From NCBI GenBank assembly GCA_031213475.1, contig JARUPZ010000010.1:2175001-2239000 (forward strand): 64,000 nucleotides of DNA. Direction: 5' to 3'. This stretch comes from Nereocystis luetkeana. Taxonomy: Eukaryota > Sar > Phaeophyceae > Laminariales > Laminariaceae. The position numbers and the translations under genes were made by a program. The stretch's first letter is position 1. Each line of letters opens with the position of its first letter. Of this stretch, positions 32,799-44,103 are shown in pieces. Below the pieces are notes generated by a model. It was not told where the DNA came from. It saw nothing but the letters and a program-made list of their open reading frames with translations, and ran no database searches.

Positions 32799-33038
32799 CT
32801 AGAAGTCAGTGTCGACGAAGCATCCCGCCGAGAGCATCCAGCCATGGGTTGCAGTAGGTTGACCACATTTACGAACTTCAGGAATGAGCTGTAGAGGATC
32901 GGATATACTGCGCTCGCCACCAAGGAGATCTGAGAAAGGAGAACACCGCCAGCAAGCAAGGTATGCAGCACAGCCGACACGTTGATAAGAAGTCCAAGGA
33001 ATATGCAGCCCAGCAATGCATTTTCCCGAACGTACCAT
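32799..33038 (-). pseudogene. Membrane-segment remnant of a beta-helix (Pmp-type) protein
   Basis: The minus strand reads hydrophobic LLINVSAVLHTLLAGGVLLS, then AVYPILYSSFLKFVNVVNLL, and in a shifted frame WMLSAGCFVDTDF followed by a stop. This order resembles the C-terminal multi-membrane region of large algal beta-helix proteins, as far as I recall it. It lies downstream, in the same direction, of two beta-helix remnants (36620-36430 and 35938-35745), which supports one decayed gene. The frameshift shows it is dead. Confidence 0.35.
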
Positions 33039-33039
33039 C

Positions 33040-35744
33040 GTGGCGATTCGATGCGGATTAAAATAAAAACTGTTTCCTAGGTTAGGTTTAGGGAGTTTGT
33101 GCAGATTTCAGGGACGGCAAGACTGCTCGACTCAAGCGTTTACATACTACTGTAGTTCGTATTGCATGAGGCATGTAATGCTCGGGACATCGTCGTAACA
33201 CGGTCGATCCACGAGATAATACTTGCCTGGGCGACGATTAGCCACGACACGACGAAACCTTTAAAGCCAGAGAAGCCCCTGCGTCTATAGAGAGCGGCTG
33301 AGCGCCTGCGACTTCCCGGTGGGCACAACTCCCCCGGATACCGTCTGACACCATACCTTCCTAAGCACTTTAAGCCTGGAACAACCGGGTGGCGACAACG
33401 GCGGCAACAAAAACAGCTGCAATAGTGTTAGTCGCGCTGCCTCGCTCCACCTTATACTGCGTATGTGTGCATCCCAGCGCGGTGGTATAGCCGTCTGCAC
33501 GCACGACACAAACTGTTGCGCAAAGGAACACGGGACGAGATGAAGGTACAGGGAAGCAATTAGCTTGTTTCAGCTGTACGAAATGTGTTCCGTATTCTGC
33601 TTGAAGCTAATGCTTGAATGTAGGGCACTTGGACACATTTATTTCGCCGACACTGGTCCTCCACGAGACGTATGGAAGCAACTCGCCGTTTGTGGATCGG
33701 GGATAAAAACTTTTAGGTCTGCTGAAAGCACATCGAGTAGCGCGTATCATATATGCTCTTTGGCGCGTCTCGACGAATGAAGAGACGATCGTGAAATATT
33801 ACACCCGTGTTTGAGATAGACGCGGTTCGTTGCTAACGTGCAAAACATTACAAGCTTAGCGCCTACGGCGGACCACTTGGTTGCAACTGCATTGCGGGAG
33901 GTGATAGGTGGGGGCAAGGTAACTATAGCCTTCCTCACTTGAAATTCCCTTTTTGCATCAGCCTCGTGGATACGGAACTTTGCAGCAATATCAGTGGTTC
34001 TGGAGCGGCGACGTCGAACGGTATAGGCCCCAGGAGACATATGTCGCGTCGTATATGGTGTTTTCGTCGTGAGGAGTAGACTACGTTGATATACATATAC
34101 GATCCACCTGCTCATTTGATTCCTTGCCGTGCACGTGACGCATTCGCCCCCCACTTCCCTCTACATGGTGCCCAAGACAGGTCAGTAGCTTGGTACTCCG
34201 TACTAACCGGAGCCTAGGACTATGGAAGGAACGCGAGTATACGACTGTCGACCGTATACCAAGCAGGGTAATAGGTTGGACTGATATAGGGCATTAGCAC
34301 GCCACTCTCTGTACCCTCGACCAAGGTACGCTGGCGCCATAGACACATCGACCTTGGCTTATTGACAACCCAAATATGTATCGTATGAAGGGAGAGGGCG
34401 CATGTGGGATTGAATGATCCGGACAGTGTTTGCTGGTGCGATGTACTTGCAACGTTTTGTACTGTGGATATGATTGACCACGTAGCGCGAGTGACGAGAC
34501 CAAGTTTCCACTTAAGCGTTTGCTCAACGTTCGATACCGTTAACAATTAGTTTAATGATATGGATATTGTTTCTGCGGCCTGTGAATGCCTCGAATATGT
34601 TGTGTTGAGGTACTGAGTTCAAGGGCTCAACGGCAGAACTCCCCTGAACCTAAATTCAGGGGTTTCTCTGGTCGCCTCATCTTATTAAAACTTCTGCACG
34701 TCGCTCCTGACACCGCCGGATCCCGAATGTACGACGATACTTATCGCTACCGGGAAAATCGTCTCACGCATTTTGCTGCGCGTGAGATGTGTTTGAGGCT
34801 ATTGGGTTGATGGGAGACTACCCCCAGCCCTCCAACCAATGATTGTGATACGCGCATACAGCTGTGCCGGTGTGCGTTGACGCCACTGGCCGGCTGAAAT
34901 TTACTGCGGCAACTCGTGAGGCCTTTGTTGTCGGGAGAGGTTTACACCATACTGGTGATATCAACTTAAACAAGGACACGTTAGCTCGAAAACCGTGGTA
35001 ATAAAATATAGCAAACCCAGCACTCACGTGGCCCCTGGTACCCTTCGCCGTAAGCTTTCTCTGTTTCACCGACGCAGGCGGAAGGCTCGTACCACTCACG
35101 CTTTTCCCTGCTTGCAAGATAATTTCTGCGCCCTGTCAAAGGGTGAGCGGCTCGAGTGCGCCATTTGCAGCAAGGCTACATATTGTATGTTTCGAAACTG
35201 GCTGACACTCCTCACTTTTTTGGGGTATTCTATGGTGCAGTTGTCGTATCTCCGGCGCAGGATTCGCCATCGCAAACGATGAGGTGTGTAGGAACCGATT
35301 GGTGTTGTGAAGCACCCCGGATTCAGGGCAAAGGCACATAGCACATTAGAGCCCGGATAGAAACAGACCAACTCCGTCGTTGAAAGACGGGCTAGATTGG
35401 CTCCTAGATACATACGGAACGACTACACGAAAACCAGTGGGGCAATACGTGGCCTGGACGAAACGAGGTCCAACGAACAATACATCAGGTACGTCTCAAG
35501 GGTTCTACCCGATACTCGCCAGGTATCGCTCTGGTGGCTCCTACAGAAAGCTAGGACGCAGAGTGTACGACACCCACAGGCCGCAACGGTGCGCTCGGAC
35601 GGTTTACCTACACCGCCTACCGTGGCGGAGTATGAAAGGGCTGGCGGTCAAAGCGACAAACCTCTTTTCTGGGGCAATCACGAGTCGTATAGCAAGCCCT
35701 TTCAGTTCTCCATTGCATCTCGATTTGACTATTTGTCAAGCCAC
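33040..35744. other. Interior of the decayed beta-helix gene, unresolved
   Basis: If the remnants on both sides belong to one minus-strand gene, this stretch would hold its introns and middle exons. A hydrophobic minus-strand segment TNTIAAVFVAAVVATRLFQ near 33370-33430 could be a membrane helix. Nothing else is recognisable. Confidence 0.3.
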
Positions 35745-35938
35745 TTGCCCTACATCGCTCCAGTCCAGGAATAGGACGCTGCCATCGCACAGGAACATGT
35801 TGCTGATGAAGTCGACGTAGTTAAACGAAATCGACACCATTTTCGTAACAGCTGACCCTCTGCCGGCCCGATTGCCCACCAGGGTGTAATCGTTAAGACT
35901 GGCGATGCCTGACGCAAGCATTGCTCTGCTAGAACGAC
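35745..35938 (-). pseudogene. Remnant of beta-helix exon 2, paralogue of the exon at 63853
   Basis: After an acceptor CATCAG the minus strand reads GRSSRAMLASGIASLNDYTL, then VGNRAGRGSAVTK and FNYVDFISNMFLCDGSVLFL. The exon at 63853-64000 reads RSGGAILASGIVSLDHCVLE, GNQASIGSAITN and LQFVDFINNTLL with the same acceptor position. The frame is open, but the conserved GGA turn is lost and the gene context is decayed. It shows what the exon cut off by the window end should look like next. Confidence 0.7.
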
Positions 35939-36429
35939 CTGATGTGTTGGCAAGCACCTGGAATATAGAAATACACCCGCGAACACGCGGAATGGGGGGG
36001 ATTGGGGCGATCAACACGGGTGCGACTCGAGGTTTTTCATCAGCGCAATAATTGACCACCAGCCAAAGCGAAGTCTTAATACGTAAAGCGTGCTTCGACA
36101 ATGTGTACGTTCACGTGCGTGCTGAGATGGATGCATCATTGCATGGGAGGAGCTTGACCCGACGTCCCTGTATACTAGGGAACGCATATTACAACAGGCG
36201 GAGAGCTTCAACCGCCTGTGTCGCCAAAAATATTTAGGCAAGAAGGACCTGTGTTCATTCACCCCACGTCGCGTGACTGGTGCCACATTCATGTCTCTAG
36301 GCAACACTCGCTACTCCATGTAACAGCAACGGACCCGTGAGTTTGCGATATACCGTCCAACGCTTTACACGTATCGATCCATGTCTGTGACAGCAATGGA
36401 AGAGCTTTGGCCAAAGTACACCCCCCCCC

Positions 36430-36620
36430 TCACACATTCGCAGTAATGCCAGAGAAGCTCGCGTTTCTGCCGTCCTTGATGTGCATCATCGATTCCTGCA
36501 TTTCCACTCCTTCACCGGTGCTAAGAGAAGTAATGTTGCCCCAGGCCGCGGCACCTGTAATATTGGTAGCTGATGAATGGCCGCAAAGTACACCGTCAAT
36601 ATCCTTCACACCGCTGACAT
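36430..36620 (-). pseudogene. Remnant of beta-helix exon 1, paralogue of 60210-62637
   Basis: The minus strand reads DIDGVLCGHSSATNITGAAA, then WGNITS, STGEGVEM and DGRNASFSGITAN and ends in a stop. In the intact paralogue the matching stretch near 62050-62210 reads SAVNITGTTTWRNNTSQNTG, ESTLHIVAGSNASFSNNNAS. The stop and the loss of most repeats show it is a fragment. Confidence 0.65.
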
Positions 36621-37353
36621 CGCGAAGAGCACACCGCCGTTAACCCAAAGCCTGCTGCGTTCGAACGACTAGATACCTCGCTTCGAATATGCGCTTCCCC
36701 CGAGAGCTGTTCCCGAAAACCTTAGCCGCGCCGAAATACGCCACAATAAAAACATACCATGTAGGCAGCCCCCCCCCGCACCTCTGCCGTGCCGAAAGAA
36801 GAAGGCTTTTCCCGCACAAAACCGAGGACTGCCGACAAAAAACGTTTGGTAGCACTCCATGCGTGACACACGGCACACACCGCACTCACACGTGTGACAC
36901 ACGGAACACAGCAGTACTGTAGTAGGATAACATTTATTTACAGAAGTAGAAAAGGATGCACCGAAGACAGGGTTGCGACTCTAGGCCACTCTCGGCTGCC
37001 TACGAGAAACCGCACTGCAGCATCAGCAGCGGCGTTGTTGTACCTGTGGCAGCATGAATATATCATACAGCAGCAGAGACCCCCAGCTCTACAGAATAGA
37101 TCGCAAGATCCGATAGGAAATCAAATACAGAGTAGGAAGCCACAGCAATACAGCGTGGACAAGCTACTGCGCATGTTGACTCCGGCTCGGCTGGCGGGAG
37201 GGCAGGCGTTTATAGCGTTGTAGCCAGCTGGTTGTAGCACGCACCCTACACTGCTTGTGTGATGTTTGTTGTCTGCGGTGTCTGGAGTGCGTACGAGTAC
37301 ATAATACAAATAAGTAGGTTGGAAAAAAGAAACAAATACGAGTAGATATGATC

Positions 37354-37440
37354 TCTCCGAGGATCGAACTCTCGCCTTCAGGTCCAAAATTGGGCATCGT
37401 GACCATTTGACCATATTACGAGCGGTCGATACCACTACTT
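37354..37440 (-). repeat. tRNA-like sequence
   Basis: The minus strand contains ATGGTCAAATGGTCA, a box A-like run, and GAGAGTTCGATCCTCG, a box B-like run that can form a T-arm. The acceptor ends do not pair and the anticodon stem is poor, so it is a tRNA-derived repeat and not a gene. Confidence 0.4.
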
Positions 37441-37984
37441 TTAGCGGCGCGCGACACACCGGACGCACATGCACTGCACAGCAGGAGAGAGAGAGGTGGT
37501 GACGACGGATGGCGGATCACTGCCTCGGATAAAGCAACCAGCCACAGCAGTACACCGCACCCGTGTGGTGTTTCTGGCCGCTGCTTTTGCTGTTAGGCGG
37601 GGTTGTAACGCTACTTGCGTTCTCTGCATTGTCTCTGCTGTCTACAGCAGTTAATGTCTGGCGTGTGTTCGGGGCAAGAAACACATAATAATATCGGAAA
37701 CAGCACAGCTGAGTATCAACTATTTAGTCAGTCGAACTCACAGCTGACGTATTTCATAGTTTTATAAAACAATAGAAGGACCGTAGGTGTATTACAATAA
37801 TACTGCACTCAATCCAAAAGGTGTTTACGTTTCCGTCCAGAGTTAGCCTGGGTCTGTCACACACAGCAGCAGCAATTATGTAGGTAGGTGGTGTATTGCG
37901 GATAACCAAAAGCCGGCTCCGATAAACACAACCAGCCACAGCAGTACAGCGTAGATGGGTGTGGCACCCACGCACGGTGTTGTG

Positions 37985-38315
37985 AAGAGGGTGCAGATAT
38001 ATACCTGGTAAGCTGGTAAGAGGCACAGGGATGCCGATGCTGGGAAGGGCACGCTGCTGTCGTTCATGAACTTCTTCTTGCTGCTCCACGAGTAAGTTGA
38101 CGAAGAGAGATAACTCGAGTGAGCGAGGGTGGGCTTCGTCGGGAGCACAACTCAGCACAGACGTCGACCAAAACTAACCTGACATGCAGATACGAGTATT
38201 CCCACGTGTATTTTGTTCCCAAAACGCTACGTGCGTGTAACGGAATAATATTACCAAACGGGTATGTACGTTCCTATACGGTAGATATGCTACTCCATCA
38301 CATTAGCCCACCCTG
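37985..38315. repeat. 340 bp direct repeat flanking Copia element 1, left copy
   Basis: Shares with 45000-45365 the landmarks GAAGAGGGTGCAGA, GGGCACGCTGCT, GTGAGCGAGGGTGGGCTTCG, TCGGGAGCACAACTCAGC and CGTTCCTATACGGTAGATAT. Identity is roughly 75-80 percent by eye with several indels. The two copies have the same orientation. Confidence 0.75.
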
Positions 38316-38799
38316 AATAGTGGTAGATGCAGATCACGCGACGATAAAGTATGATGACCATGTCAGTCCCAAATCGCGAAGAAAGATCGAAGATCCGGCT
38401 ATTCAACACAAAAATGAGGTGATAGATGTGCCCCACACCTCGCAGCGAGGCTTCGACACCTCACTCAAGAAATACCGGTAATCTAAAATAAAAAGTCTCT
38501 CATGATGATATATATTATGGTATTTGCGTTGTACCCTGACAATGTAGACAGAGGCTGTGTCCTCGGTGTAAGCCGAGAGATGACACCGGGCAAGCGGTGG
38601 CGCTGGAAGTAAGATACTTCCGTGCGGTAGAGAGAAGAAGACGTGATAACACGTAACCACTGGCGCTTAGATGGCCAACACACACAGATGTACTCCACAG
38701 AGAATGCAGGAGTCCAGACGACAGCAGCTTCCAGAGGTGAACAGGCAGCTAAGATGGCATCAAGATCCGGGTAGAGATCACTTCATAGAGTGAGATATT

Positions 38800-38872
38800 C
38801 GATCCTACGAGACGGTACGATACGGTTGCTATCCCTCGATCCTACGAGAAGATGCGATACGGTTGCTATTCC
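38800..38872. repeat. 34 bp tandem duplication in the 3' LTR of Copia element 1
   Basis: TCGATCCTACGAGA...GATACGGTTGCTAT occurs twice in succession. Such duplications are common in LTR promoter regions; here it serves only as a landmark for finding other copies. Confidence 0.75.
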
Positions 38873-39426
38873 TCCGCATAATATACGTTACATGCTGAGA
38901 CGGTACATAGACTATGATCTACGATACAAGAGCAGTGCTACTTGAACATTGACTCATACATGGTCATGTGCTAAAATTCCAAAACACTCCCCCTCAATGT
39001 GAATTGGATGATGGAAAAATAAAGTCATAAGAAACAAATCAAGTCAGTGGTAATAGAAGAAGTCAAGAAACAACTCCATACTGCAAGCAAGTAGTTCATT
39101 AGATGCGTTAACTAGTAGAAATTATAACAATGTTTCGTGCCTTACGTGCATACATTTATGTGCTTGCAAAAGTACTGCTATCGTATCCTGCACAAACCAA
39201 TTTTACCATAACTTTAAATCCTAGATGGCTCGTTCAACCAGAAATGGTGCGAGACCGGATGTTGACTATTGAAATAGCAAGCTGATTTGCACAAATAACA
39301 GATTCACAAAACAAACACACAAACACAAACACAACGTTGTTGACACAAACATGTAACACAAGATGTTGACGACGACGTTAACGTCAGAAGTTTCTGATGA
39401 TGTCTAGTGGCTGCCGGAAACGCGGC

Positions 39427-40344
39427 TAAGCAAAATGCTTGGTCCCGATGTCGGCGGGGTTGTCTTTGGTGGAGATGTAGTGAGTCGAAATCGTCACCCT
39501 CGATGACCAGCTCGCGGATGTAGAAGTAACGGAGTGCAATGTGCTTGGTTCGAGAACTGTACGAACGGTTTCCAAGCGCATACAGAGTTGCAGGGTTGTC
39601 GCAGTGAAGCGGCACTTGAACGAACTGCCCCCCGAACCCTAGCTCCGTCAGCATGTTCATGCAGAACACGGCTTCCTTCATCGCGAGTGCCGATACGACC
39701 AGCTCAGCTTCCATTGTGGACATGGTTGTACGGCTTTGAAGACCAGGCTTGAAGCTGATTGGAGCCCTGGCCAACATCATGATGTAGCACGACGTCGACT
39801 TACCGTTGTCCGGGTTGTTAGCCCAGTTAGAGTCCGAGAAGGCCGTGAGCTTAAAGCCTCCCTTCTTGTACACTATGCTGAAGTCAGTGGACCCTGCCAG
39901 GTATCGCAGAATGTGCTTGGCCACCACCATGTGCACTTTCGACGAATTTAGCATAGCACGAGAGATTTGACTCGAGCTGTACATACTGTCATACCTGAGA
40001 ACAGAGGTCAGGTACATGACCGTTCCTGCAATCGCTTGGTACCTCTGCTTCTCGTCAACGTTCAGCAGTGTCTCCTCCGGCTGCTTGGTGGAGAGTTCAA
40101 GTCCGTAACCGGGGGTTAGCGTAGGCTTGCAGTTGGCGAAACCAAATCTCTCCAGGGCGGACTTGGTGCAGTCCTCCTGGTCGATTTTGAGCGTCTTCTC
40201 CGCACGGTTGCTGGTGATCTGCAGCCCAAGTACACGCGACACATCGCCCATGACGGTCATCTTGAACCTGTCCATTAGCTGTGCCTTAATCTTCTCGATC
40301 ACTTCGATGTTGCCACCAATCACGAGTAGATCGTCCACGTACAA
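39427..40344 (-). pseudogene. Copia element 1 reverse transcriptase C-terminus and RNase H
   Basis: Starts at the catalytic YVDDLLVIGG and runs through the connection region to RNase H, with LTAFSDSNWANNPDNGKSTS, TMSTMEAELVVSAL and VPLHCDNPATLYAL. A frameshift after EGDDFDS moves the usual Copia C-terminus (HYISTKDNPADIGTKHF) into another frame. The segment 40345-40493 before it has two further frame changes. Confidence 0.85.
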
Positions 40345-40493
40345 GGTGAGGATGACGGTGACACCCTTATTATGCTGGTATAAGTAGATGCAGGTGTCGG
40401 GCTTCAGAGGGATAAAACCTAGGACTTAAGAACGGGGTCAATGGTGTGGAACCAATTCCCAGGGCTTTGAGCTAGCCCGTAGAGGCTTTTCTC

Positions 40494-43049
40494 CTACCTC
40501 ATGACCAGAGGGCCTCCATCCTTGTCCTTAGTCTCGTAACCAGGCGGCTGTGCTACAAACACTTCCTCCCCAAGATCAGCATACAGAAAGGCAGTTTTCA
40601 CGTCCGGCTGAACAACCTCCAAGTCCAGCTCCGCTGCAATGGCTAGCACCATTCGGATGCTTTGCAAACGGCAAACCGGGGCAAACGTGTTGCCGCAGTC
40701 CAGGCCCGGAACCTGGTTCCAGCCTTGAGCCACCACCCGCGCCTTGTATGAGTTGTCAGCTTTACGCTTCAGAACCCACCTGGAGATGATGACTTTCTGT
40801 CCCGGAGAAACAGAAGATCGCGGAACAAGCTTGTAAACTCCTAGCTCGTTAAGACTAGCCGTTTCCTTGTCTGCAGCAGCTCCCCAAATTTTAGCGTCTG
40901 GAAGCTTCATGGCTTCGGCATACGATTTCGGAACCCCCGGTAGCATAGTCTGCACGGTATACGCGTACTCAACAAATGGAGACATACCGTCCTTGTGAGC
41001 TGCGTCCTGACACACCCCCTTCGTGAAGTACGCAAAACCGAGCCGTCTCAGTTCGCTGAGGGTCCTGGCATTGGGCTGGCCCGCGACAGATCTGGTTACG
41101 GCCGGTGTAATCGCGCGACCTCCGCGCGACGCAGAATCATCACGTGAAGAACCACCACGCGAAGAACCACCGGGTGCAGCACCAGATGGCGTAGATCCCG
41201 ATGGTGACGGAGAACTCTGATCGGAAGGGCTCACTCCCACAGGCGAAACCTGCGGGGTAGGAGCAACAGGGCTAATACCAAGGTCGCGGTCGGTGACATG
41301 ACGGATTTGCCCCAAAAGGTCAGTCACGAACGGCTCTGCAGCGTCTAGGTTAGGAGAAGGCGAACCGATTTCTTGGTTAGACGTGTATTCGCGCACATCC
41401 CTTACCAATTTGTCACTCTCGTCGTACGTGAACTTTCCGTCGTCAAAACCACCGACCTCCACGCGAGGTAGTGCAGGGGGGGTCTCAATGAAGATAACAT
41501 TTCGACTCTCTCTGATACGTTTCGTCGCTGGATTGCAGACCCGGTAAGACTTGCTGTCCGTGTTGTATCCAACCAGGCGTCCTTCCCACGCACGCGGCTT
41601 CAATTTCTTGGTGTGGGTCTCTACGTGTACAAACGACCTAGCCCCGATCACTCGAATGTTCCCGAGGTAAGCATCGTTGCCGTAGAGTGCCTTGTAGGGC
41701 GTACAATTGCTCAACGCCGCATGTGGGACCCGGTTGCTCAGGAAGACAGCTGTCAGCATCAACTCCCCCCAGAGGAAACTCGGGAGACCCGAATCAGCAA
41801 GCAAACAGCGCACGATACCAGCAAGCATTCGACCTGCCCGCTCGTTCGCGCCGATCTGCTGAGGGGTGTTCGTAGACGCAAACTCCAACTTGACGCCAAT
41901 GTCTAGACAGTATCGGCGGAACTCCTCACTCGTAAACTCCGTACGTTTATCCCCTCTCAGGCGGACTAAACGCTCACCGGACGGAATCACGACGGCCTTG
42001 TTGAACAGCACGAGGGAGTCGATAGTGTGTGTCTTGCTCTTGATGAGGAAGATCTCCTTCCACTTCGTCAGCCTGTCAACAAACATGGTGACGTAGGTGT
42101 AGCCGCCCAGTGCCGGAGGGTTGATCGGCCCCATCGTGTCAACAGTGACATGCTCAAACGGCCGCTGGACGTCATACGACGCTTGCTTCGGGTGGGGTTG
42201 TTGCTCACTCTTGCCGAATGGGCAGTCGTTGCACGGCGTCAGGTTACCGTTGTATTCGACACCGCTCTGCGGCATCTTCCGCAGAACTTCCATGCTGTTG
42301 CGGTTGGCAACACCCTTGCGACGATGCCACAGGTCAGCAGAAACCGCCTTTAAGGCAGCGCCGTTTGGTTTCACGGAGATCCCAGCACGGTTTTCAAGCG
42401 CCACAGCGATGGAGCACATATTTTGGCCGGTCGTTGCGTCGACACCCAAGGTTTTCATCGGCACAACAAGGTCGCCCTTCTCCAACCGCGGTTTGTCCTG
42501 GTAAAACAGTGCAGCCATCCCCTCTACCATGGTCAGGGAGACGGAGAACAGGTTCGTCCCCAACCCGGGGACGATGATTGCACGGAAGGAGAAGTCCCGC
42601 TTGTTCCCACCGTCCTCGGCAATGGTGCCGTTGATGGTGCCCGCAGCTACCCCGTACAGGATGTGCTTGCCAGCCTCGACGATCTGGTGAGGAACCTGTA
42701 GAGGTTGATAGTCCCGCATTGAGGCTAGCATTCTCGGGGTCAGCTCCGGGTCGACGAAATTGAATGATGCCCCACTGTCCACTAGTAGCTCAATGTAGGT
42801 GCCGTCGGTGAGAAGCCCACCTTCACCTGACAGGTCGGGAGTGCTCGCCATAAGCACTCGGAAGACCCCATCGGGTAGACGGTAGTTCGGCAGTGATGCC
42901 GCTGGAGCAGACGCAGGTTCCGCCGGTTCAGCACCGGACTCCGCGGTGAGAGCCCCACGAGACGGCGTGGCCACCGCTGGCAGGGGCACGCCCATCGCGG
43001 TGAACGAGTAGCCAAAATTGTTCTCTGTCTGCGGAGGAGGCGGAGCCAC
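40494..43049 (-). CDS. Copia element 1 polyprotein: protease, integrase and N-terminal reverse transcriptase
   Basis: An uninterrupted 851-codon frame. The aspartic protease site is LLVDSGAS at residues 89-95. The pre-integrase region has LWHRRKGV and CNDCPFGKS. The integrase catalytic triad is visible as TVDTMGP, LRGDKRTEF and GANERAGR (D, D, E). The reverse transcriptase begins at AMKLPDAKIWGAAADKE and includes SRWVLKRKADNSYKARVVAQ and QPDVKTAFLYADL. The frame stops at 40494 (VMR then TAG), with EKSLYGLAQSPGNWFHTIDP continuing beyond the stop. Confidence 0.9.
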   Translation of the reverse strand: MAPPPPQTENNFGYSFTAMGVPLPAVATPSRGALTAESGAEPAEPASAPAASLPNYRLPDGVFRVLMASTPDLSGEGGLLTDGTYIELLVDSGASFNFVDPELTPRMLASMRDYQPLQVPHQIVEAGKHILYGVAAGTINGTIAEDGGNKRDFSFRAIIVPGLGTNLFSVSLTMVEGMAALFYQDKPRLEKGDLVVPMKTLGVDATTGQNMCSIAVALENRAGISVKPNGAALKAVSADLWHRRKGVANRNSMEVLRKMPQSGVEYNGNLTPCNDCPFGKSEQQPHPKQASYDVQRPFEHVTVDTMGPINPPALGGYTYVTMFVDRLTKWKEIFLIKSKTHTIDSLVLFNKAVVIPSGERLVRLRGDKRTEFTSEEFRRYCLDIGVKLEFASTNTPQQIGANERAGRMLAGIVRCLLADSGLPSFLWGELMLTAVFLSNRVPHAALSNCTPYKALYGNDAYLGNIRVIGARSFVHVETHTKKLKPRAWEGRLVGYNTDSKSYRVCNPATKRIRESRNVIFIETPPALPRVEVGGFDDGKFTYDESDKLVRDVREYTSNQEIGSPSPNLDAAEPFVTDLLGQIRHVTDRDLGISPVAPTPQVSPVGVSPSDQSSPSPSGSTPSGAAPGGSSRGGSSRDDSASRGGRAITPAVTRSVAGQPNARTLSELRRLGFAYFTKGVCQDAAHKDGMSPFVEYAYTVQTMLPGVPKSYAEAMKLPDAKIWGAAADKETASLNELGVYKLVPRSSVSPGQKVIISRWVLKRKADNSYKARVVAQGWNQVPGLDCGNTFAPVCRLQSIRMVLAIAAELDLEVVQPDVKTAFLYADLGEEVFVAQPPGYETKDKDGGPLVMR

Positions 43050-43196
43050 GGGCGCGCTCCCGACGTGAGCGAGACCAGCAGCCCCCGACGGTGGTTGAGG
43101 AAGAGCGGCCTGGTGTGCGCTCCCGACGTGAGCGAAGCTGCCTTACCCCGGAGGCTGCAGCATCGCCAGGCGCGCAGTCAGCGACTGGATCTCTCG

Positions 43197-44103
43197 CTAA
43201 GCCTTGCACTCATTGTCGCTGTGACTGGTCGTCTTGTGGTAGCTACACCACTTTGGAGAGGGGTCTCCGCAGCCTTGCTTCCCCTTGTTCTTCCACCGCG
43301 ACTTTCCCGGCTTCGACCGGCTCTTCTTGCCCGAGTTAGGGCAGTCGCGCTGGAAGTGGCCGTACTCGTTGCAGTGGTGGCATCGGTCTTTGTTGGTCGC
43401 GGCCATGGCCGCACCTCGGCCTGAGACCGCGAGCCCCGGCGACTTCCTCGACTGTGCGTCGATAAAGTAGTTTACAGCTGTTCGCTTGATTTCCGCGACG
43501 TCTGGGAAAGGTTGCCTGTAGTGCATGTCCCGCAGGAAACTGTGCTCCGACTTGGACGTGAGCATTTAACACCAAGTCCTCGAACGTTTCCTTCGGTGTG
43601 GACTCCCCCATATCTTCAAGCCGAAGCTTGAGGTCGTCCATGGTCGCCAGGAAGTCGATGACGTTCTGACCATGTCGGAGCTTGGCGGCGTGGAGCTGCT
43701 CCCTGAGGACTCGCCGGGATTCTTTGGTGTTACCGGCGAAACGCTCCTTGAGGGCCGTCCAGGCCGCAGCTCCATTGCCCATTTCGACCCCAGACTTGCC
43801 TTGGAAGGGCTTCGTGGTGATGTTGGCAGATTCGACGGTGGAGATTTAGATAATGGAGTACAACTGGTTGTTACGACTTTTCCAGTTGGATGCTGCTGTG
43901 GCAGCGTCGGTTCCGTCGCCTTCAGGGCACGTTTCTCCGTCGAGGATCTTCAGAAGTTCCTGCGAATGGAGACCCACCGCCATACGAAACTTGTCCACCC
44001 ATTCTCGGTAGTCCCGTTGATCCTTGCACTGACCCACGGTTTCGAGCGTCTTTTTCAACGCGGTGTAGGACGATTCTGCCATCGCCTCTCCACCCTTAGC
44101 CAA
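43197..44103 (-). pseudogene. Copia element 1 gag, broken
   Basis: The first frame (44103-43846) reads ESSYTALKKTLETVGQCKDQ and ends in a stop after SRNNQLYSII. A second (43782 on) continues with AWTALKERFAGNTKES and NVIDFLATMDDLKLRLEDMG, a typical Copia gag (UBN2) core. A frameshift near 43560 leads to the third frame with the zinc knuckle CHHCNEYGHFQRDC, C-x2-C-x4-H-x4-C. Thus one nonsense codon or intron-like gap and one frameshift interrupt it. Confidence 0.8.

Larger units (their letters stand above)
36621..38700. other. Repeat-bearing non-coding region left of Copia element 1
   Basis: No gene seen. It contains a tRNA-like sequence (37354-37440), a short duplicated segment with AACCAGCCACAGCAGTACA at about 37538 and 37929, and the left member of a 340 bp direct-repeat pair (37985-38315). 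Confidence 0.45.
38700..44103 (-). mobile_element. Copia-type LTR retrotransposon, element 1
   Basis: Gag, protease, integrase, reverse transcriptase and RNase H follow in that order on the minus strand, which is the Copia (Ty1/copia) arrangement. A polypurine tract lies at 39000-38987 (minus TTGAGGGGGAG), directly followed by TGTTTTGG at 38986, the start of a 3' LTR whose far edge I could not fix; 38700 is a nominal limit. No matching 5' LTR is visible to the right of gag, so the element is incomplete or rearranged. Damage is limited to a few frameshifts and stops. Confidence 0.85.
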
